A stretch of DNA of 64,000 nt from Chelydra serpentina. Lineage: Eukaryota > Chordata > Testudines > Chelydridae. The stretch is taken from the NCBI GenBank assembly GCA_037349315.1, contig JBAIAC010000040.1, positions 18,804,001 to 18,868,000 on the forward strand. The letters run 5' to 3'. The notes below the pieces were generated by a model. It was not told where the DNA came from and ran no database searches. It worked only from the letters and a program-made list of their open reading frames with translations. The stretch's first letter is position 1. Each line of letters starts with the position of its first letter. Below, in pieces: positions 59,141 to 64,000 of the stretch. Made by a program: the position numbers and the translations under genes.

Positions 59141-62100
59141 TTAACCAGTTGGTTCGGGGAAACTTTCACGGGAGAGTGCATCAGCCACTTTGTTAGAAGC
59201 TCCTGAAATGTGTTGTATTTCAAAATCAAAATCTTGGAGAGCTAAACTCCATCGAAGGAGTTTTTTGTTATTTCCCTTGGCGGTATTAAGCCACTTTAGT
59301 GCAGCATGGTCAGTTTGCAGGTGGAAACGCCGTCCCCAAACGTATGGGCGTAGCTTTTCTAGAGCGTAGACAATGGCGTAACATTCCTTCTCACTGATTG
59401 ACCAGTGGCTTTCCCTCTCAGACAGCTTCTTGCTGAGAAACACGACAGGATGGAATTCTTGATCTGGTCCTTCCTGCATTAAGACTGCTCCCACACCACG
59501 CTCGGACGCATCTGTGGTTACTAGGAACGGTTTATCAAAGTCCGGGGCCCTTAGCACAGGGTCAGACATGAGTGTTGCTTTAAGCTGATTAAAGGCCTTC
59601 CGACACTCATCAGTCCACTGAACCGCATTTGGCTGGTTCTTTCTGGTTAGGTCAGTTAGAGGGGCGGCGATTTGGCTGTAGTGCGGTACAAATCGCCTGT
59701 AATATCCGGCCAAGCCTAAGAAAGATTGGACCTGTTTCTTTGACTTTGGGACAGGCCACTTTTGGATAGCCTCCACCTTGGCCTGTAGGGGGTTAATAGT
59801 TCCTTGACCCACCTGGTGTCCAAGGTAAGTCACTCTGTTGAGGCCTATTTGACACTTTTTAGCCTTAACAGTTAGTCCTGCCTCTCGTATGCGCTCGAAG
59901 ACCTTCTGGAGATGCTCCAGGTGTTCGGCCCATGAGTCAGAAAATATGGCCACATCGTCAAGATAGGCAACTGCCGATTCTCCCAATCCCGCTAGGAGAC
60001 TATCTACCAGTTTCTGGAATGTGGCAGGTGCATTCCGCAGCCCGAAAGGGAGCACATTAAATTCATACAGCCCGACATGGGTGATGAAGGCTGACTTTTC
60101 CTTGGCGGATTCATCTAGCGGCACCTGCCAGTACCCCTTGGTTAAGTCTAAGGTGGAGATGAACTGGGCACGTCCCAGTTTCTCCAATAGCTCATCTGTG
60201 CGAGGCATTGGATAGTTGTCTGGGCAAGTCACAGCATTTAGTGTACGGTAGTCCACGCAAAAGCGTATTTCCCCATCTGGTTTGGGGACTAGAACCACGG
60301 GAGAGGCCCATGCACTGCTAGAGGGACGGATTATACCCATCTGTAGCATGTCTTGAACCTCCCGTTCTATAGCAGTTTTGGCGTGAGGAGCCACTCGGTA
60401 AGGTCGGGCTCTAATTGGGTGGGCATTACCTGTGTCAATGGAGTGGTATGCCCGTTCGGTCAGTCCTGGGATGGCTGAGAACATCGGTGCGAATTTAGTG
60501 CACAGCTCCTGGATTTGCTGGCGCTGCATACGTCCGAGGGTCATGGAGAGGTTCACCTCTTCCACGGCACCATCATTTTTCCCTTCATAGTAGACACCCT
60601 CAGGCCACTCAGCGTCTTCTGCTCCCTGGGCAGTAAACTGACAAACCTTCAATTCTCGGGGGAAAAAAGGCTTTAGAGAATTAACATGGTACACTTTAGG
60701 CTTGAGAGTTGTGGTGGGGAATGCTATGAGATAGTTCACAGCTCCCAGGCGTTCTTGGACCGTAAATGGCCCTTCCCATGACGCTTCCATTTTATGGGCC
60801 CGGAGTGCCTTCAAGACCATGACTTGGTCCCCTACTTTAAAGGAACGCTCTCTGGCATGTTTATCATACCAGGCCTTTTGCTCTTCCTGAGCCCCTTTTA
60901 GGTTTTCTCTAGCAAGAGCTAAAGAGTCTCGGAGGGTGTTTTGTAGGTTGCTTACAAAGTCCAGAATGTTAGTTTCCGAAGAAGGCGTAAACCCCTCCCA
61001 TTGCTGTTTCACCAGCTGTAATGGCCCTTTAACCTCGCGGCCATACACAAGTTCAAATGGTGAAAACCCTAAACTGGGATGTGGTACAGCCCTGTAGGCA
61101 AAGAGCAACTGCTGTAACACTAGGTCCCAATCGTTGGAGTGCTGGGTTACGAATTTACGTATCATGGCTCCCAAAGTTCCATTAAACTTCTCCACCAGAC
61201 CATTTGTTTGATGGTGGTAAGGGGTGGCAACCAAGTGGTTCACCCCATGAGCTTCCCACAGGCTTTTCATGCTCCCTGCCAGGAAATTAGTTCCCGAATC
61301 AGTAAGGATGTCGGCGGGCCAACCTACCCTGGCAAAAATCTCTGTTAATGCCTGGCATACACTTTTAGCCCGGGTGTTGCTCAGAGCTACTGCTTCTGGC
61401 CATCGGGTGGCAAAATCCATGAAAGTCAGTATGTACTGCTTTCCTCTGGGTGTCTTTTTCGGAAAAGGACCCAGAATATCCACAGCTACCCGCTGAAATG
61501 GAACTTCAATTATGGGGAGTGGCTGGAGAGGGGCTTTGACCTGGTCTTGGGGTTTTCCCACTCTTTGGCACACCTCACAAGACCGGACATAGGTAGAAAC
61601 ATCCTTGCCCATTCCCTCCCAGTGGAATGACCTCCCCAAACGGTCTTTGGTTCTGTTCACCCCAGCATGACCACTAGGATGATCATGGGCTAAGCTCAAG
61701 AGCTTTAGCCGGTACTTAGTCGGAACCACTGACTGTCTCTGAGGACGCCAATCTTCCTGGTGTCCACCAGAAAGAGTCTCCTTATATAAAAGGCCTTTTT
61801 CTATAACAAACCGGGATCGATTAGAAGAGCTGAGAGGCAGTGGGGTGCTCCGTCCCACTGTCCAAGCTCTCTGTAGGCTTTCATCTGCTTCCTGCTCGGC
61901 TTGGAACTGTTCCCTAGATGCTGGAGACATCAGTTCCTCACTGGGTTGTAGACCTGGGCTGGGTCCCTCTGGAAGCGATGTAGGTGATGGGGTTGTTTCC
62001 GTTGACTGTGAACCACTCTCCGCTGGTGCACAATGTGGTAATTCAGGCTCTGGCTGAGCCTCTTGTATGGAGTTATCGGTTGCTGCTGCCATTGCAGGCT

Positions 62101-63925
62101 CGGTGGTGCCCTCGGGTGTTGGTACGGTAGCTGGGGTTGCAAGCGCTGGACTCAGTGCTGGCAATGGTTCTGGTGCTGGTTGTTTCGTCTGTTCCAGTTC
62201 CGAGACTGGCTTGGGTCGGGTTTCTGTGATTGGATCCACGACGGCTGTTGCAGTCGTTGGCAGGGGGTCCGGTTCCACCACCTCTATCTGGGTCTCTGGT
62301 AGTACAGATGGGGTTCCGGTGGAAGTCCCAGGAACAGAGCTAGGTGTGACAGCTTGCTTAGCCTGGCTGCGGGTGACCATTCCCACCCTCTTGGCTAGCT
62401 TCACACAATTGGTCAAGTCTTCCCCCAGCAACATGGGAATTGGATAATCATCATAGACTGCAAAAGTCCAATTTCCTGACCAGCCCTTGTACTGGACAGG
62501 CAACACGGCTGTAGGTAAATTAAAAGAGTTGGACTTGAAGGGTTGAATTGTCACTTGTGCCTCTGGGTTGATTAAGCTGGGGTCCACTAAGGATTTGTGG
62601 ATAGCCGACACTTGTGCTCCGGTGTCCCTCCACGCTGTAACCCTTTTTCCGCCCACACTCACCGTTTCCCTTCGTTCCAAGGGTATTTGGGAGGCATCTG
62701 GGCCTGAGGACCTTTGGTGTGACCCCGGTGCAATGAACTGTATTCTGTTGGGGTTCTTGGGGCAGTTGGCCTTCACATGCCCCAATTCGTTACATTTGAA
62801 ACATCGCCCAGCTGACTGGTCAGTGGGGCGAGGTGGGTTGCTGGAGAATGGGGTGGTGGGGCAATAAGGGGTCTGGGTTTTCCCTTGTGGGGCCTTGGGC
62901 TGCTCCTGGTGAGGGGATGTGGTCTCGGGTTTTCCTTTCTGGTATCTCCCCAAACTATGACCAGGGTTGTTCCTCTCTGCTTCCTGCACCCCTTGTGTAC
63001 CAAATTTCCTTGCCCCTCTGCTGATCTGGGACTGTTCGTATTGATCAGCATAAGCAGCAAGGCTGTCTGCTGAGTCCATTTTCTTATCCCATAAACACTG
63101 TCTTATATCATCCTTGGACATATTCAGGAATTGTTCCTGAGCCATCAAATCACACACTCCTTCAAAGCTAGTAACATTCCTTCCCTTGACCCATTTTTTT
63201 AACAGCTCCTTTATCCGGTTTACATAAGCTACATTACTTAGTCCAGGCCCTCGGATAAGGGTTCGAAATTTTACTCTGTAAGTTTCAGGTGTAACTTGAA
63301 ATTGTTTTAAAACCAAATCCTTGAATTTCTCATAGTCAGAAGCCTCATCAATAGGCATGTCATTGAATATGTCCAGAGCACTTCCAGTCAACTTTGCTAC
63401 CAATAGGGTCATTTTGTGATCATCAGGAATGTGATGGAGATTGCATAGTCTCTCAAAGGTGAGAAAATATTCAGCAATATCCCGGGATTCATCATACGGT
63501 GGACATAGTCGCTCCCATTTGTGGGTTGTTGGGGAAGGATTATTAGTGTTATCCGGTAGATTCTGCTCCGCCCTGGTCTTCTCCATCTCCAGGGCATGCT
63601 TCCTCTCTCTGTCTTTCTCCTCCTCAGCATACTTCCTCTCTCTGTCTTTCTCCTCCTCAGCATGCTTCCTCTCTCTCTCCTTCTCCTCCATAGCATACTT
63701 CCTCTCCTCCTCCTTCTCCTCCATAGCATACTTCCTCTCTCTCTCCTTCTCCTCCTCAGCATGCTTCCTCTCTCTCTCCTTCTCCTCCTCAGCATGTTTC
63801 CTCTCTCTCTCCTTCTCTTCCATCTCCATCTGTTTAAGTTGTAGCAGTCTTGCATGTTTCTTCTCCTCCTCATCAGCTTGTAGCCGGGCTATCTCAAGTT
63901 TAATAGCTGCTTCACTGGCAGTCAT
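59141..63925 (-). CDS. Gmr1-like gag-pol polyprotein, 1594 residues, intact
   Basis: One uninterrupted frame. Residues 36-112: seven 11-residue Glu/Lys/Arg repeats, predicted coiled coil. About 144-300: capsid with SCAN-like sequence (AEYFLTFERLCN, LLVAKLTGSALDIFNDM, FEGVCDLMAQEQFL). Zinc knuckle CX2CX4HX4C at 375-388. Aspartic protease active site DTGA at 434. Proline/threonine/glutamate-rich linker 520-690. Integrase: H749, H753, C783, C786 zinc finger; catalytic D816, D876, E912 with D-35-E spacing; C-terminal GPF/Y-type module near 1052. RT about 1175-1380 with LPFGLRNAP and YLDD at 1321-1324. RNase H with D1472, E1514, D1539, D1582. All key residues are present. Integrase before RT is the copia-like order, seen among Ty3/Gypsy elements in the Gmr1 group. 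The start at 63925 is the first ATG and precedes the coiled coil. Confidence 0.92.
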   Translation of the reverse strand: MTASEAAIKLEIARLQADEEEKKHARLLQLKQMEMEEKERERKHAEEEKERERKHAEEEKERERKYAMEEKEEERKYAMEEKERERKHAEEEKDRERKYAEEEKDRERKHALEMEKTRAEQNLPDNTNNPSPTTHKWERLCPPYDESRDIAEYFLTFERLCNLHHIPDDHKMTLLVAKLTGSALDIFNDMPIDEASDYEKFKDLVLKQFQVTPETYRVKFRTLIRGPGLSNVAYVNRIKELLKKWVKGRNVTSFEGVCDLMAQEQFLNMSKDDIRQCLWDKKMDSADSLAAYADQYEQSQISRGARKFGTQGVQEAERNNPGHSLGRYQKGKPETTSPHQEQPKAPQGKTQTPYCPTTPFSSNPPRPTDQSAGRCFKCNELGHVKANCPKNPNRIQFIAPGSHQRSSGPDASQIPLERRETVSVGGKRVTAWRDTGAQVSAIHKSLVDPSLINPEAQVTIQPFKSNSFNLPTAVLPVQYKGWSGNWTFAVYDDYPIPMLLGEDLTNCVKLAKRVGMVTRSQAKQAVTPSSVPGTSTGTPSVLPETQIEVVEPDPLPTTATAVVDPITETRPKPVSELEQTKQPAPEPLPALSPALATPATVPTPEGTTEPAMAAATDNSIQEAQPEPELPHCAPAESGSQSTETTPSPTSLPEGPSPGLQPSEELMSPASREQFQAEQEADESLQRAWTVGRSTPLPLSSSNRSRFVIEKGLLYKETLSGGHQEDWRPQRQSVVPTKYRLKLLSLAHDHPSGHAGVNRTKDRLGRSFHWEGMGKDVSTYVRSCEVCQRVGKPQDQVKAPLQPLPIIEVPFQRVAVDILGPFPKKTPRGKQYILTFMDFATRWPEAVALSNTRAKSVCQALTEIFARVGWPADILTDSGTNFLAGSMKSLWEAHGVNHLVATPYHHQTNGLVEKFNGTLGAMIRKFVTQHSNDWDLVLQQLLFAYRAVPHPSLGFSPFELVYGREVKGPLQLVKQQWEGFTPSSETNILDFVSNLQNTLRDSLALARENLKGAQEEQKAWYDKHARERSFKVGDQVMVLKALRAHKMEASWEGPFTVQERLGAVNYLIAFPTTTLKPKVYHVNSLKPFFPRELKVCQFTAQGAEDAEWPEGVYYEGKNDGAVEEVNLSMTLGRMQRQQIQELCTKFAPMFSAIPGLTERAYHSIDTGNAHPIRARPYRVAPHAKTAIEREVQDMLQMGIIRPSSSAWASPVVLVPKPDGEIRFCVDYRTLNAVTCPDNYPMPRTDELLEKLGRAQFISTLDLTKGYWQVPLDESAKEKSAFITHVGLYEFNVLPFGLRNAPATFQKLVDSLLAGLGESAVAYLDDVAIFSDSWAEHLEHLQKVFERIREAGLTVKAKKCQIGLNRVTYLGHQVGQGTINPLQAKVEAIQKWPVPKSKKQVQSFLGLAGYYRRFVPHYSQIAAPLTDLTRKNQPNAVQWTDECRKAFNQLKATLMSDPVLRAPDFDKPFLVTTDASERGVGAVLMQEGPDQEFHPVVFLSKKLSERESHWSISEKECYAIVYALEKLRPYVWGRRFHLQTDHAALKWLNTAKGNNKKLLRWSLALQDFDFEIQHISGASNKVADALSRESFPEPTG
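63590..63820 (-). repeat. Coding minisatellite, seven 33-bp units
   Basis: Seven tandem 33-bp units in the 5' part of the gag frame, each encoding an EEKERERKHAE-like 11-mer with small changes (D for E, Y for H, M for E). On the plus strand this shows as repeats of 'cttcctctctctctccttct'. Unit length is a multiple of three, so copy-number changes keep the frame. Confidence 0.9.
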
Positions 63926-64000
63926 CTTAGCCTTTCTGTTTTTAATCTGTCTTAACCCGATAGTGTTAGAAAAGAAAAAAAACCTTGCTTGGGTATTCCC

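Larger units (their letters stand above)
57370..64000 (+). other. GRK3 intron 5, 5' part
   Basis: Starts with a GTGAGA donor; the acceptor is outside the window. It contains a SINE (57541-57752) and the minus-strand Gmr1-like element from 58178 to the window end. The stretch 57760-58177 shows no recognisable feature. Confidence 0.8.
58178..64000 (-). mobile_element. Gmr1-like Ty3/Gypsy retrotransposon, 5' end cut by window
   Basis: Minus-strand element with 3' LTR, polypurine tract, and a single gag-pol frame (59141-63925). The short leader (63926 onward) and the 5' LTR continue past the window. The PR-IN-RT-RNase H order, with integrase before RT, sets Gmr1-like elements apart from ordinary Ty3/Gypsy. 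It is antisense to GRK3 in intron 5. Confidence 0.85.

Noticed and set aside
62063..62447. Plus-strand frames of 79 and 126 codons
   Set aside because: They are antisense to the proline-rich linker of the Gmr1-like polyprotein; no domain or start context.
63590..63820. CRISPR-like array because of regularly spaced repeats
   Set aside because: The units are directly tandem without unique spacers, in a coding frame of a vertebrate retrotransposon.
63409..63873. A 154-codon Arg-rich frame on the minus strand and an 82-codon Leu/Ser-rich frame on the plus strand
   Set aside because: Both are shadows of the 33-bp coding minisatellite in the gag frame.

Overview
The window is vertebrate nuclear DNA, most likely from a turtle. 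It has multi-exon GT-AG gene structure and a dense load of CR1 LINEs, Penelope-like elements, a DIRS element, hAT-type MITEs, a Gmr1-like Ty3/Gypsy element and a tRNA-derived SINE whose tail looks like CR1. That combination is typical of turtles. No prokaryotic features, CRISPR arrays or rRNA genes were seen.

The only host gene recognised is GRK3 (ADRBK2, beta-adrenergic receptor kinase 2) on the + strand. Four consecutive coding exons are present (10289-10365, 46260-46333, 56451-56552, 57295-57369). They encode 109 to 110 residues of the N-terminal RGS-homology region. Exon 1 lies upstream of the window and the kinase and PH-domain exons lie downstream. Splice sites are canonical and codon phases match from exon to exon. 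The rest of the window is intron: the end of intron 1, intron 2 (35.9 kb), intron 3 (10.1 kb), intron 4 (0.74 kb) and the start of intron 5.

The introns hold layered insertions. Intron 1 (to 10.3 kb) has an ancient endonuclease-type LINE broken by a Penelope end, a palindromic pair of Penelope ends, and a TIR/hairpin MITE. Intron 2 has several CR1 copies, one with an uninterrupted 497-codon RT frame (39.7-41.3 kb). It also has a GC-rich MITE inside a CR1, several hAT-like MITEs, two Penelope fragments, and a near-complete 4.85-kb DIRS retrotransposon (29266-34119) inserted into another CR1. Intron 3 has a Penelope GIY-YIG copy, a 100-bp TA-flanked MITE, a CR1 split by a 717-bp solo LTR with a 4-bp target duplication, and a hAT MITE with a perfect 8-bp duplication. 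Intron 5 has a tRNA-derived SINE and, on the minus strand, a Ty3/Gypsy element of the Gmr1 type. The latter has one open frame of 1594 codons in which integrase precedes reverse transcriptase, and its second LTR lies beyond the window edge.

The most notable points are the intact Gmr1-like polyprotein with a SCAN-like capsid and a seven-unit 11-residue repeat; the DIRS element with all its complementary ends and a second reading frame open across the whole RT gene; and the degenerate hammerhead-ribozyme-like motifs at the Penelope termini. Every element call rests on reading motifs and repeats by eye; no database search was run.
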